From contig DAOPZC010000001.1 in the NCBI GenBank assembly GCA_035353175.1, positions 124,001 through 188,000 of the forward strand: DNA of 64,000 nucleotides, read 5' to 3'. This document shows, piece after piece, positions 8,732 through 19,038 of the stretch; position 1 is the stretch's first letter; each line of letters opens with the position of its first letter. The position numbers and the translations under genes are program-made. The notes beneath the pieces were generated by a model. It was not told the DNA's origin. It saw nothing but the letters and a program-made list of their open reading frames with translations, and did no database searches. Source of the stretch: DAOPZC01 sp035353175. Lineage in GTDB: Bacteria; Verrucomicrobiota; Kiritimatiellia; RFP12; UBA1067.

Positions 8732-8761
8732 TTGACGCCCCCGTAAAGGAAGTGTTACGCT
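8732..8761 (+). promoter_or_regulatory. Candidate promoter for giant protein A
   Basis: TTGACG (8732-8737), 18-base spacer, TACGCT (8756-8761). The first twelve bases, TTGACGCCCCCG, recur in the promoter of the LamG protein at 53045. The gene start is 46 bases downstream. Confidence 0.6.
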
Positions 8762-8806
8762 AGACAATGTTTACGGATTGGAGTTTTTAAGTACGGTGGA
8801 GGTCTC

Positions 8807-11800
8807 ATGAGGCGATATTTTTTGACGGCGCTGGCAGGTGTGTTCAGCGTGAGTACGCTTTGGGCGGCTTATGTGCAGGTTGTTTTCCCGTCGACGAATC
8901 TGCCGGTGAATGTCGGCGAATGGCACAAGAGCTATGATGCCGTTTTCGCAAAGGGGAATACCGAGAACATCCCGGTCGTTGCGCTTTTGGGAAGCACGTT
9001 TTGCTCAATCTGCTCGACGTTTGACAAGGAGCTGACGAACAGGACCTTCACCGCTTGGCAGAAATCCAGCGGTCTGCTGTTCCTCTATGGCAAAGTCTAC
9101 AACGGCGATTGGTCCGAATACAATGTCGCCCAATTGTTCAAGTTGGTCGGCAGCGGCGCCATTCCGCGCGGCGTCGTCTACTGGAAGAAGGCCGACGGAA
9201 CGACGGTGAAGCAGATCTTCGAGGCCCAGCACTGGACGGCACAGCAGTTCATCAACTACATCACGGGGCTGGTGGGGACATACGTGCCGCCGGCGCCTTT
9301 GGACGCGTCGGATCCGAACGATGACGCGTATAGCGGCACCGCAGTGTCGAATCTGACCGCCGCGACCACGACGACGTGGACAACGGCGCGTTCGCTGAGC
9401 GGGACGGACACCAATGACTGGTTCAAGGCAACGCTGCAAGCCGGTAAGCAGTACCAGCTGTCCGCGAAGAACGTGTCGGTCAACAACGCCGCGCCGACGG
9501 TTTCCGTCTTCTCGTCCACGGGCGGCGTGCCGGTCTCGCCGGCAGTGGCGACGGCTGCGCTGACATCCTTGACCTCCGGACTCATGCTCAATCCCGCCGC
9601 GAGCGGCACGTATTATGTTCGGGTCACGCGCGCACCCAATACGACTGCGACGGTCTCCTACACGTTGGGGCTGCGTGAACTGCAGGCGTGCCAAGTGTCG
9701 TTTGCGGCGCTGCCTTCCGAGATCGAAGAGGACGCCGGAAAGATCGCGCTGACGCTGAACCGGTCCGGCCGGGAGACCGACGCGGTGGCCGTGACGGTCA
9801 CGACGTCGAACGGGACGGCCACAGCCGGGACGAACTACACGGCCGTGAACAAGAGCTATGCGTTTGCCATCGGAGAAACGAGCAAGACGGTCGAGATTGC
9901 GGTCAAGGATATCGCGGGCCCGAACGGCGACCGGACCTTCAACGTCGCGTTGGCCTCGGCCGATGTGCAGATCACGTTGGGTGCGGCTAAGACGGTCACG
10001 ATCAAGGATGTGGACAAGAGCTTCGATGACGCGGACGGAGCCGCCGGCGTCGTGGATGGCGATGATCTCGCGACGGGAGCCACTTTTCTGACCACCCTGC
10101 CTGAGCCGCAAGTGACGGCTGATCATTATCTGAGCACCCAGGACACCAACGACTGGTTCTGCATCACCGGTGTCGTTTCCGGCAAGACTTATCAGGTCGG
10201 CGTGACGGTGGCAGAGGCCCGTCCGGCCGGCACCGTTTCGGCGGATGTCGCTTTTTATTACGGCAGTGCCGCGCCCGCATTCATGCAGCGGACGGCGTCG
10301 TCGCTGTTGGCGGCCGCATACCGGTTCACGGCTACGAACACCGGATCGGTCTATATGAAGGTGTCTGCGCCGGCGGTGGCGGGCTCCAATTTCCGCTATC
10401 GGCTGAGTTATCGCGAGTGGGTGCTGCCGGTCGTGTCCTTCACCTCCGGCACCGTGAGCGTTGCGGCGAATGCGGCGACGGCGAAATCGCTGAACCTCGC
10501 GCTGGTCCGCACGCAGAACGCCGATGAGGCGGTGACGGTGTATTTGAATACGGCGGACGGCACCGCCCTCGCGGGAACGGATTACACGGCGCTGGCCAAC
10601 CAGCCGGCGGCGTTCGCGGCCGGCGTGACCAACGGAACAAAGGATGTCCAGATTCTGCCCGACGGCGGCGTCTGGTCCCCCGACCGGCAGTTCACGGTGA
10701 CGATTGCGGAAAGCGCCGGCGTCATCCAGGCCGCCGGGCAGCACAGCGCGACGGTGACGGTCGCCTCCAGCCGCCCGATGGCGGATGCGTCTGACGGTTC
10801 CGGAGCCACCGACGGCAACGCGGCGAAAGAGACGGCGACGCTGCTGACGATGGCGAAACAGCGCCAGTCCATCGAAGCGTCATTGAACGGGACGGACACG
10901 AACGACTGGTATGCGTTCGAGGTTCAGGCCGGCGTGGAGTATTTCCTCAAACTGGCGTCGCTGTACACGAACGCCACCGGGCTTGCGGCGTCTGTGATTC
11001 TGCCGGGCGAAACGGCGGAAACGCCCGTGACGCTGGATACTCTCGCGGCGGGTTACCATCTGACTCCCGCCGCGGCCGGCACGCTCTGGCTGAGATTCAG
11101 CCGCACCGCGGATGTTGCCGCCTGCGTGCTGTACACGCTGGATTACCGGGAATGGGTGCCCGCCGTGGTCTCCTTCACGGTGTCGCAAGTGACGGTCAGC
11201 GAGTACGTGCAGCAGGTCGAATTGTCGGTCGTCTGCACCATGGAGGTCCCGATGGAGGTCTCCGCCCGGATCACGACGCAGGACGGGAGCGCGACGGCCG
11301 GGGACGATTACGTTGCGCAGGACGTGCCGCTGCTGTGGACGGATGCCGACCCGACCTACAGCGTGAAGAAAGTGACGATCCCCCTCCTGAATAAGAACGT
11401 GCTTTACGAGGGGACTGAGCTCTTCACGGTGAAGCTGGATTCGGCGGATGCGGTTATCGAAGCGGACACCATCACCAACGTGACGGTCCGCCTGACCGAA
11501 AAGGATGTGGGCAAGATCGGCAGTTTCGCGATCGCGGGCTTCCAATTGGACGGTTCGGCGACCTTTGTTCCTTACACCACGCTGGCCGCGTCGATTCCGG
11601 ACGGGCAAAAGATGACGGTGACGGTGAAGCGCTTGTACGGCAACGCGGGTGTTGTGACGAACCTGCTGAAATGGAGCGACAACTCCGCGACGTATCCGGT
11701 CGTCTTCGAAGAGTTCCAGACCGAACGCACGGTCGAGGTGACGGCGCCCGCTTCGGAGGGCGTCTACAAAGCGCGTCAGTATTTGTCGCTGACGCTCTCC

Positions 11801-13483
11801 ACGGCGACGCGCGGCGCGTCGGTCACCTCCGCGAATGCGTTGCGGTATTGGATTACGGACAGGGATGCGGCGCTGACGAGTTACGTGGCCGACCGCACGA
11901 AGGTTCCGTTCAGCAGCAGCAGCCAAGCGTGGTACGTGTCGGGCACGGGGACGGTGGACGAGGTTGTACGGTCGAAGGTTCTGGCGCTGAACGCCACGGC
12001 CGCGATGTCGGTCACATTGGCCGGCAGCGGGACACTTTCGTTCGAGGGCGTGTCGGATGGCGCGGGTACGCTGACCTGCGCGGGTGGCGGCAACACGGCG
12101 ACGTTCGCCTTAAGTTCGGGCGTGCCCACCAATATGGTTTATGCCGTGGGGACGGGCAACCGGACGGTGACGATCACGTTCAAGGCCGGTTCGGCCAACG
12201 CGTCGGTCGCGTTGCGCAACATCCAGTGGACGCCGGGGGCCGACGTTCTGTCCAAGGGCACGTTCAACGGCGTGGCGGAAGACGCGACATACGGGAACGG
12301 CTTGTTGCGCGTGTCGGTCTCGGCGACGGGATGGATGACCGGCAAGATCCAGTTCCCCGCCAAGACGTTCACGTTCACCGTTGCGGGGTTCGCGGGGAAC
12401 GGGGTTGAGACGGACGGCGTGAAGACCAACCTCACGTCGGCGTTCACGGCTGTTTCCGGTACCACCCGAATGGAGAACTTGGTCCTTCAGTTGGTCACGG
12501 ATACGCGGTCGAGCCGGTCGGTCCTGTCGATCGAGGGCGGAACCCTGAGCGCGGTGGCCTACCGCAACGCGTGGGCGGACCGCCCGCTGACGGGCGACAC
12601 GGCGAGTGTCAAAGGCATCGCGGAGAACTACTACACGGCCGTGCTGCCGGGTTATGCCGCCTCCACCTTCGTTCCGGAAGCGGCGTGCGGCAGTTCCTTC
12701 TTGACCATGACGGTGTCCAAGAGTGGTGTCGTGAACGGCTCCGGCGTGCTGGCGGACGGCACGGCGATCTCGTTCTCCTCGACCGTGGTTGTGCCGGAGG
12801 CGGGCCAAGGCCAGGTGTATATCCTTGCCGCACCCACGACATACAAGGGCGGCTATGTCTTTCTGACGCTCGTTCTCACGGCGAAAGAGGACGGCACGTA
12901 TGCCATCGAGGCCGCAACCAGCGGTGGCGCCTGGATCAGCCAGGCCGCCACGACGGGGTTCACTCGCGTCCTCCGGAATCTGTCCGGAGGGTACTACAGC
13001 AAGACCTCCAGCCTCTCGGACTACTATCTGGGGCTGGACCTTTCTGTCAAGCAGTCGGAGCCCGATAGCGCTCCGGAGTACCGCTACACGCAGTGGAACG
13101 GGAGCGCGACCGCAGCGGTCGAGACCAATGCCACGGTGTGGGCAGCCTCTGAAGGGAGCGCGCTGGGCACCCTTGCGCTCAACCGTTACGGCGTGGGTTC
13201 GTTCTCGGGGCAGAACGCCTCGGCGATGACGTATGCCCTCACGAAGGCGACGGGGCTTTTCACGGGCCGCTTTGCGGCGCTCTTCGATGTCCAGACGACC
13301 GCCGGCGGGACGGTGAACACCGTCAAGCGGACCGTCACCTACAAAGGGGCGATGGTCCCCGGACGTTTTGACCGCGAAAGCGATTCGATCGAAGGCGCCG
13401 GATACTATCTGGCGACCCAATATGACGGTCCGACGGCCACGGTGAAGTCGTACGAGATCCTCATTCAACAGCAACGTTATTAA
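8807..13483 (+). CDS. Giant secreted protein A: thioredoxin-like, PPC and Calx-beta repeats, shared C-module
   Basis: 1558 residues with a signal peptide (MRRYFLTALAGVFSVSTLWA), start supported by GGTGGAGG. Residues about 35-155 are a thioredoxin-like domain with Cys66-Ser-Ile-Cys69 and a cis-proline region (AIPRGVVYWK). Three PPC-like domains follow, marked by DTNDWF/Y at about 200, 446 and 697, alternating with Calx-beta domains at about 295-401, 542-655 and 787-903 (for example GTATAGTNYTAV, GSATAGDDYVAQ). A further Calx-like segment runs to about 1020 and a beta-sandwich to 1145. Residues 1146-1558 are the module shared with giants B, C and D (YYTAVLPG, GSGVLADG, GAGYYLATQYDG). It lies 12 bases upstream of giant B. 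A surface location is inferred; ligand unknown. Confidence 0.88.
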   Translation: MRRYFLTALAGVFSVSTLWAAYVQVVFPSTNLPVNVGEWHKSYDAVFAKGNTENIPVVALLGSTFCSICSTFDKELTNRTFTAWQKSSGLLFLYGKVYNGDWSEYNVAQLFKLVGSGAIPRGVVYWKKADGTTVKQIFEAQHWTAQQFINYITGLVGTYVPPAPLDASDPNDDAYSGTAVSNLTAATTTTWTTARSLSGTDTNDWFKATLQAGKQYQLSAKNVSVNNAAPTVSVFSSTGGVPVSPAVATAALTSLTSGLMLNPAASGTYYVRVTRAPNTTATVSYTLGLRELQACQVSFAALPSEIEEDAGKIALTLNRSGRETDAVAVTVTTSNGTATAGTNYTAVNKSYAFAIGETSKTVEIAVKDIAGPNGDRTFNVALASADVQITLGAAKTVTIKDVDKSFDDADGAAGVVDGDDLATGATFLTTLPEPQVTADHYLSTQDTNDWFCITGVVSGKTYQVGVTVAEARPAGTVSADVAFYYGSAAPAFMQRTASSLLAAAYRFTATNTGSVYMKVSAPAVAGSNFRYRLSYREWVLPVVSFTSGTVSVAANAATAKSLNLALVRTQNADEAVTVYLNTADGTALAGTDYTALANQPAAFAAGVTNGTKDVQILPDGGVWSPDRQFTVTIAESAGVIQAAGQHSATVTVASSRPMADASDGSGATDGNAAKETATLLTMAKQRQSIEASLNGTDTNDWYAFEVQAGVEYFLKLASLYTNATGLAASVILPGETAETPVTLDTLAAGYHLTPAAAGTLWLRFSRTADVAACVLYTLDYREWVPAVVSFTVSQVTVSEYVQQVELSVVCTMEVPMEVSARITTQDGSATAGDDYVAQDVPLLWTDADPTYSVKKVTIPLLNKNVLYEGTELFTVKLDSADAVIEADTITNVTVRLTEKDVGKIGSFAIAGFQLDGSATFVPYTTLAASIPDGQKMTVTVKRLYGNAGVVTNLLKWSDNSATYPVVFEEFQTERTVEVTAPASEGVYKARQYLSLTLSTATRGASVTSANALRYWITDRDAALTSYVADRTKVPFSSSSQAWYVSGTGTVDEVVRSKVLALNATAAMSVTLAGSGTLSFEGVSDGAGTLTCAGGGNTATFALSSGVPTNMVYAVGTGNRTVTITFKAGSANASVALRNIQWTPGADVLSKGTFNGVAEDATYGNGLLRVSVSATGWMTGKIQFPAKTFTFTVAGFAGNGVETDGVKTNLTSAFTAVSGTTRMENLVLQLVTDTRSSRSVLSIEGGTLSAVAYRNAWADRPLTGDTASVKGIAENYYTAVLPGYAASTFVPEAACGSSFLTMTVSKSGVVNGSGVLADGTAISFSSTVVVPEAGQGQVYILAAPTTYKGGYVFLTLVLTAKEDGTYAIEAATSGGAWISQAATTGFTRVLRNLSGGYYSKTSSLSDYYLGLDLSVKQSEPDSAPEYRYTQWNGSATAAVETNATVWAASEGSALGTLALNRYGVGSFSGQNASAMTYALTKATGLFTGRFAALFDVQTTAGGTVNTVKRTVTYKGAMVPGRFDRESDSIEGAGYYLATQYDGPTATVKSYEILIQQQRY

Positions 13484-13495
13484 GGAGAGCCAGAG

Positions 13496-16400
13496 ATGTA
13501 TCTCGTTTCACGATTTCGTTTCCTCTTGCAGGTGGCGCTTTTCGCCTGCGCAGGGTTAGCCTTGCCTGCTTGGGCCGCGATTGCGGTCGGAGGTTCCACC
13601 ACCGTTACGCTGGATGCGGACGGGTATGCCAAGGTGGGCATCAGCGGTATCAGCCAAGGAAGCGCCTACACCTTTTGGACAACCGGTGCCGCCGACGGTG
13701 TGAATATTGACGTGGTTTGCAGCTACGCGGAAAAATACACGGGCGAGACCGCCACCATGGAAACGGGCTGGCTGGCCACCGGTGAGCCGGACTATTACTC
13801 GTCGACCTGCCGCGCCATTGTGACGGCGGATGCGTGGGACATGCTGGTGAGCGATGAGTTTGTGACCTATGCGTTCAAGTCGGCGTATCTCGAAGTGTCG
13901 GGAGAGGCCGGGGCCTCGGTTTCGATCTCGTCGTCCAAAGGGGTCGTGAGCGAGATTCCGCCCACGGGCGTGGCGGAAAAGCCGGACACCACCGTCAAAA
14001 GCGTTACGACGAACGCCGTCACGAAGTCCGCGACGGTCACCGTTGAAGGCCGGTACTATTACGCGGTGCCGTTGACTGCGGGCGAGCGTTATCGGTTCAC
14101 GGTCACGAAGGGAACGGATGCGAACGGCGGCTTCGGGCTGACGGTGGAGGGCGCGGAAGGTGTTGACGATCCGGCCAAGATGGTGAATGTGAGCACCAAC
14201 ACGCTGAACCCGATCCTGTATGTGGTCCCCGCGGAAACAGGGACGCATTACGTCATCGTCTCGGGTGATTACGGGAAGACCTTCGGCTTGACGTTCGAAA
14301 AAACCGGAATGCGCCTGCCCGCGAGCCATACGGCTTTTGCCGAGGTCGACGCGGCTGCGGCCTATCCGGTCATCGTCGAGGGCATCCCCGTGGGGGCGCG
14401 AAACGACTCCGGCGATCTCTTCTACGATCCGGTGATCGACGCCAGCCTCATCAAAATGGCGTCGCTGACGGCCGGCCGCACCTACCTGTTCGAGACGTTC
14501 TTTGACGCCGCGGTGCCGACCCAGTCCGTGATGGAGATCTACGACGCGAAGGGCAGCGTGCTCTTCCGAAACAGCTTGAAAGACGTCGACGTGATCGGTT
14601 CCAGAATCGCGTTCACGCCCAGCGCGACGGCCGCCTATTGGGTCGGCATCGCGCAGCGCGACGCGGCGGACACGAACGGCGTGGTCGCGGGCATCGTCTG
14701 CGATCTGCAGATCGACGATCTCGGCGTGCTGGCGGCGGAAGCGAATGATACGGCGGACGGGTCAAGCGCGCTGGGCTTTGTTCTGGGCACGGCCGAGACG
14801 GAAGGCGCGTTGCAGGGCGCGTTCCGCTTTGATGCGACGAACCGGGTGGATTGGTACCGGCTGGATACGCGCAGGGGCATCGCCTATAACCTGAAGGCGG
14901 TCTCCGAGCGCTATTCCGCGCTTCGTCCCATGAACATTTCCCTGTATAAGAAAAATGCGCAGAACGTGTTGGTTCTGGCGACCGATCTGGGTGACCCCCA
15001 GACGGATCGTCTGTATACGGCCACCGATTCGGCGACGTATTATGTGAAGGTCTCGTTGCCGGACGGCGCGGGCTGTGACTATCCCTATGACTTGTATGCC
15101 TGGATCAACGGCAGCAACTATGGCTTCCTGCACGTGGACCTCAAGGGGCCCGCGCTCGGCGCCGCGACGTGGAACGTCTCGGGCGAGAGCACGGTCAAAT
15201 ACGTGTCGGGCGGCGAGATTGTTTATGCCGCGGGGCAAGTGACGGTGCAGTTCTCGACCTTGACGGGCTGGAACAAGCCCGCGGATCAGACGGTGACGGT
15301 GGCGGCGGGAAACACCCGGACGATGGTGGTCGGGAAATATAGCGATCAGAAGGATCCCGCGGATGACCTGCTCGCGGGTGCGGTCGCGATCTCGCCGACG
15401 ATGGCGGTGCCGGTGTCGCAGTCCCGCAGCCTTTGGGACTCCGATGCGCGGGACCTGTTCAAGCTGACCGTCGTCTACGGGAACATCTACGATCTGAGCC
15501 TCACGGACATTGCGGGGGCTCCCTACATCCGTGTGTACCGGCAGGCCGTCCAAGACGCGGCCACGAAAGTCGTTTCCGGCGAGGTCATCGCGGCGGGACG
15601 GGACATCCGGTTCACCGGGCAAGAGGCGGGCACCTATTACGTCGAGGTGGCGCATGAGAATCCTCTGAGTCCGGTGGACAGTTCGTATACGCTGAAAGCG
15701 ACCGCCTATGCGGTCGGATCGGTCAAGCTCGACAAGACGGCTTACACGGTCAAGAAGGGAACCCCGTCGGTGGTGCTCACGCTGTCCCGCAGCGGCAAGG
15801 ACGGCAAAGTGCGCGTTCGCTACACGACGGTCGAAGATACGGCCAAGGCGAATGTCAACTACGTTCCCCAGACCGGCGTCATCACGTGGGGCAACGGAAC
15901 GAACACGCCGCAAAAAGTGACCGTCACGCTCATCCCCGATCTGTACACGACCTATACCGGCGACAAGACGTTCCTGTTCAAGCTGGACGTTCTCGACCCG
16001 GCCGACTTTGAAGACGGCGAACTGATTCCGGTGTTGGCCCAGACCGAGGCCGCCGTGACGATCACGGAAACCGTGAAGGCCTCAACGGGAACGGTCGCGT
16101 TCTCCGGATACGGCGATGCGTTGCCCGAGGCTTTCGCCAACCCGTCGAAGGCCGCGGTCATCGTGCCGGCGGGCGATGCGTTGACGCTGTGGGTTGAGCG
16201 CGCCGAAGGCTCGGACGGCGATGTTGAGGTGGAGGTGGCGACGACGGGTACGCAGACGGCGGGCAACGAATTTTACGTGGGCGTGACGCAGGCGCTGCAC
16301 TGGGTGAGCGGAGATTTGTCGGCGCAGCCGGTGAAGATCGACACGCTGGTCACCGGCACGAACCAGATGGCCGACGGGGCCTTTACGGTCAAGCTGACGG

Positions 16401-18883
16401 CCCTTAAGACCACGGGGAACACCGTGAAGCTGGGCAAGGTGTCCTCGGTGGCGGTCACGGTCCGCGATCCGAAAGTGGCGCTCACCTCGTCCGAGTTGTT
16501 CGCGACCACGGGCTTCAAGGCGCAGGGCGTGACGGCCGCCGACACCACCAAGAATTGGTTCTTCGACCGCGAAGGAGCCTTGCGCTCCTATCCCTTGGCC
16601 GCCGGCAAGACGGCGACGCTGACTCTGACGCTGACCGGACCCGGTGTGCTGAAAATGACCCCGGTGCTGGTCGGGGCTGCCGAGGGCATCGACACGTTCG
16701 GCGCGAAGCTGGGGACCAAGGTTTTAACGGAGCTCGGCACCGTTTACGTGCCGGCGGGCAAACAGACGCTGACGCTGACTGCGGCGGCGGGCGCGGGATC
16801 GTCCGGTGAAGCGTACGCGGCGCTGTTGCCGCTCGACGGCGAGAACGTGTTCGACTGGCAGGCGCTGACGGCGCCCACGCCGGTCTTCCCGCTGAACAAG
16901 AGCGTCGTGGACATGAGCAGTCTCGACTTTGTCTGGACCGCGTCGCCGGCGGCCACCCTCTACCGGTTCGTGCTGGGGACCAACGCGTCCGCACCGGAGA
17001 GCGCACCGATCGTGAACGAGTACGGCGCTGTTCCCGACTATTGCGGTGGCTGTTTCAGTCTGGGCCTCGTCGGCGGTAAGACGTACTACTGGCGCGCGTA
17101 TGCGTTGGTCGTCACGGAGGGCGTGACCAACCTCACCGTTGCGGGGGCCGTCAATTCGTTTGTCATGCCGGCGGTCGTCTCAAAGACGACGGTGGCAACC
17201 GCTGACGGAACGGTGATCGAAGGCGGCGGCAGTCTCGCGTCGTTCGAGCTGATTCAGGGTCTTTCCGCCACGCTGCAGCTGGGGGTCACCACCAACGGGA
17301 TTGTCACCTATTCGGTCCTGACGGGCAAGCTGCCGGACGGCCTCGCCATCAAAGGCAACCAGATCACCGGCGTGCCTTCCAAAGCGGGTACGTATGCGGC
17401 AGTCGTGGTCGGCAAAGCCGGCACGGTGTCGCTCGAAGCGGTGCAGATGTCGTTCACCGTGACGCCGATGAATCTGGCGGCCGGGTCATTCAGCGGTGTG
17501 CTGAACGGTTTCCCGTCCTATGTGACGTCGCCGGACGTGGAAGAGGAGATCCAGCAGCTGAAGCTCGCGAGCGTGTCGCTGACGGCCCCCACGACGGGCA
17601 AACTGACGGCCAAGGTGCTGTGCGGCGGCAAGACCTTGAGCCTGACGGCGACGGGATACAGCGAGGACGTTCCGGATATGGGTAACGGCTTGCCCGGACT
17701 GCGCGCCAAGCTGACGTCCGTTTCAGCGATCGGCGTGGCCAAGTACACCAACGAGCTGACGCTGGTGGTCTGCCGTGGCGAAGAGGCCGATCCGGAGGCG
17801 ATCGGGCAGGTGGCGCGGGTCGAGGCCATGCGGGTCTATCTGCAGTCGCGGACGAGTACGACGAATGTGCTGATGGCGGAGTTCGCGGAAGACGATGCGA
17901 ACGTGCTGTACCGCGACAACCGTTCCGTTGCGAAGTCTGCGTCCGCGTCGTCGTCTTGGGCCGGCTACTACACGGTCGCGCTGCCTTGCGACATGGCGCA
18001 GGAGGGCTATCCGGGTGGCGCGGGCTATCTGACGCTCACGCTGGACGCGAAAGGTGCCGTGAAATACGTCGGCAAGCTGCCAGACGGCACGACTTTGACC
18101 TCGGCGTTCAATCCGTTCTACGTCTTGGATCCCGACCGGGGTGTCGCCACCGAAGTCCGGATTCCGTTCTATGCGGGGTCAGCGTTGTATTCGGTCGGCG
18201 GCCTCGTCACGTTGGCCTTTGACGAGAATGTCGGGGCGGTCGTGGCGACGGGTGAACTGCAGTGGAACAACGTCAATGCGAAAGCGACGAGTGGCGGGAT
18301 CGGGTTCGAGTCTAATCTGGAAGTGGTCGGCGGCTATTATGACAAGTTGCTGAACCTGCAGGCGTATTATCTTGGATATACGCTGACGGCGGACGTCGAC
18401 GAGGCCCTGTTTCCGGAGGCGCTGGACGCGACCTACACCTCGCTGATTTATTACCCCAGCGACAGTGCCTCGTACATGCCGGTGAAGGTGGCGATGAACA
18501 CGATGCTGACCGATAAGCGGGTGCTCGTGAAGGATCCGACGGCAACGACGCTGAACGACTTTACGCGATCCGTGAATCCTTCTAATCTGTCGATCAAGTT
18601 CACGCAGGCGACGGGCCTCTTCACCGGCACCTTCGGCCTGTGGTACGAGGGGGTCAGCACGACGACGGGCGGTGCCGTTCAGAAAGAGCTCCCCGTCTCG
18701 TTCGCGGGGGTCTTGACCCATTATCAATCGTTCGGCTCGTCGATCTACGCCGATACGCCGGGAATGGGGTACGCGTCGGTCAAGGCGTCAGCGACCTGGA
18801 CGCAGACCCTGCTCTTTACATTAAGCAAGAATGCGGATTTGGAGGAGCCCGCCGAAGGGCTTCCCCGGAATCTGGACAACTAA
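13496..18883 (+). CDS. Giant secreted protein B: PPC/Calx-beta/putative-Ig repeats and shared C-module, no thioredoxin domain
   Basis: 1795 residues, the largest gene here. The AAGGAG ribosome site overlaps the end of giant A, so the two are co-transcribed. A signal peptide ends near LPAWAA. Unlike the other giants there is no thioredoxin domain or N-terminal CxxC. PPC-like domains occur at about 170-265, 410-540 (NRVDWYRLDTRRGIAYNL) and 620-735 (ARDLFKLTVVYGNIYDLSL). A Calx-beta domain lies at about 740-860 (ANVNYVPQTGVITWGNG) with another Calx-like segment after it. A fibronectin-like segment at 1120-1220 (YYWRAYALVV) and a putative-Ig (He_PIG) domain at about 1260-1330 (LPDGLAIKGNQITGVPSKAG) precede the shared C-module (GYYTVALP, GGAGYLTLTLD, GGYYDKLLNLQAYYLGY). 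Confidence 0.87.
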   Translation: MYLVSRFRFLLQVALFACAGLALPAWAAIAVGGSTTVTLDADGYAKVGISGISQGSAYTFWTTGAADGVNIDVVCSYAEKYTGETATMETGWLATGEPDYYSSTCRAIVTADAWDMLVSDEFVTYAFKSAYLEVSGEAGASVSISSSKGVVSEIPPTGVAEKPDTTVKSVTTNAVTKSATVTVEGRYYYAVPLTAGERYRFTVTKGTDANGGFGLTVEGAEGVDDPAKMVNVSTNTLNPILYVVPAETGTHYVIVSGDYGKTFGLTFEKTGMRLPASHTAFAEVDAAAAYPVIVEGIPVGARNDSGDLFYDPVIDASLIKMASLTAGRTYLFETFFDAAVPTQSVMEIYDAKGSVLFRNSLKDVDVIGSRIAFTPSATAAYWVGIAQRDAADTNGVVAGIVCDLQIDDLGVLAAEANDTADGSSALGFVLGTAETEGALQGAFRFDATNRVDWYRLDTRRGIAYNLKAVSERYSALRPMNISLYKKNAQNVLVLATDLGDPQTDRLYTATDSATYYVKVSLPDGAGCDYPYDLYAWINGSNYGFLHVDLKGPALGAATWNVSGESTVKYVSGGEIVYAAGQVTVQFSTLTGWNKPADQTVTVAAGNTRTMVVGKYSDQKDPADDLLAGAVAISPTMAVPVSQSRSLWDSDARDLFKLTVVYGNIYDLSLTDIAGAPYIRVYRQAVQDAATKVVSGEVIAAGRDIRFTGQEAGTYYVEVAHENPLSPVDSSYTLKATAYAVGSVKLDKTAYTVKKGTPSVVLTLSRSGKDGKVRVRYTTVEDTAKANVNYVPQTGVITWGNGTNTPQKVTVTLIPDLYTTYTGDKTFLFKLDVLDPADFEDGELIPVLAQTEAAVTITETVKASTGTVAFSGYGDALPEAFANPSKAAVIVPAGDALTLWVERAEGSDGDVEVEVATTGTQTAGNEFYVGVTQALHWVSGDLSAQPVKIDTLVTGTNQMADGAFTVKLTALKTTGNTVKLGKVSSVAVTVRDPKVALTSSELFATTGFKAQGVTAADTTKNWFFDREGALRSYPLAAGKTATLTLTLTGPGVLKMTPVLVGAAEGIDTFGAKLGTKVLTELGTVYVPAGKQTLTLTAAAGAGSSGEAYAALLPLDGENVFDWQALTAPTPVFPLNKSVVDMSSLDFVWTASPAATLYRFVLGTNASAPESAPIVNEYGAVPDYCGGCFSLGLVGGKTYYWRAYALVVTEGVTNLTVAGAVNSFVMPAVVSKTTVATADGTVIEGGGSLASFELIQGLSATLQLGVTTNGIVTYSVLTGKLPDGLAIKGNQITGVPSKAGTYAAVVVGKAGTVSLEAVQMSFTVTPMNLAAGSFSGVLNGFPSYVTSPDVEEEIQQLKLASVSLTAPTTGKLTAKVLCGGKTLSLTATGYSEDVPDMGNGLPGLRAKLTSVSAIGVAKYTNELTLVVCRGEEADPEAIGQVARVEAMRVYLQSRTSTTNVLMAEFAEDDANVLYRDNRSVAKSASASSSWAGYYTVALPCDMAQEGYPGGAGYLTLTLDAKGAVKYVGKLPDGTTLTSAFNPFYVLDPDRGVATEVRIPFYAGSALYSVGGLVTLAFDENVGAVVATGELQWNNVNAKATSGGIGFESNLEVVGGYYDKLLNLQAYYLGYTLTADVDEALFPEALDATYTSLIYYPSDSASYMPVKVAMNTMLTDKRVLVKDPTATTLNDFTRSVNPSNLSIKFTQATGLFTGTFGLWYEGVSTTTGGAVQKELPVSFAGVLTHYQSFGSSIYADTPGMGYASVKASATWTQTLLFTLSKNADLEEPAEGLPRNLDN

Positions 18884-18918
18884 CAGAAGCATACGCGCCG
18901 TCATACGGGACTTTTCTT

Positions 18919-18942
18919 TTCCGGCGGGCAGACGTGCCGGAA
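18919..18942 (+). other. Hairpin after giant B
   Basis: TTCCGGC (18919-18925) pairs with GCCGGAA (18936-18942) around a ten-base loop. No T-tract follows, so it is at most a weak or factor-assisted 3' end, or a processing site. Confidence 0.4.
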
Positions 18943-19038
18943 ATGCCGCGGAAACGCAGAGCGTGGAGGGGCAGAGAGGAAAGTGAACGGAGACGGCGAA
19001 TGTATTTATGAACGTTAACGGCAAAAGGACCCTTGTTT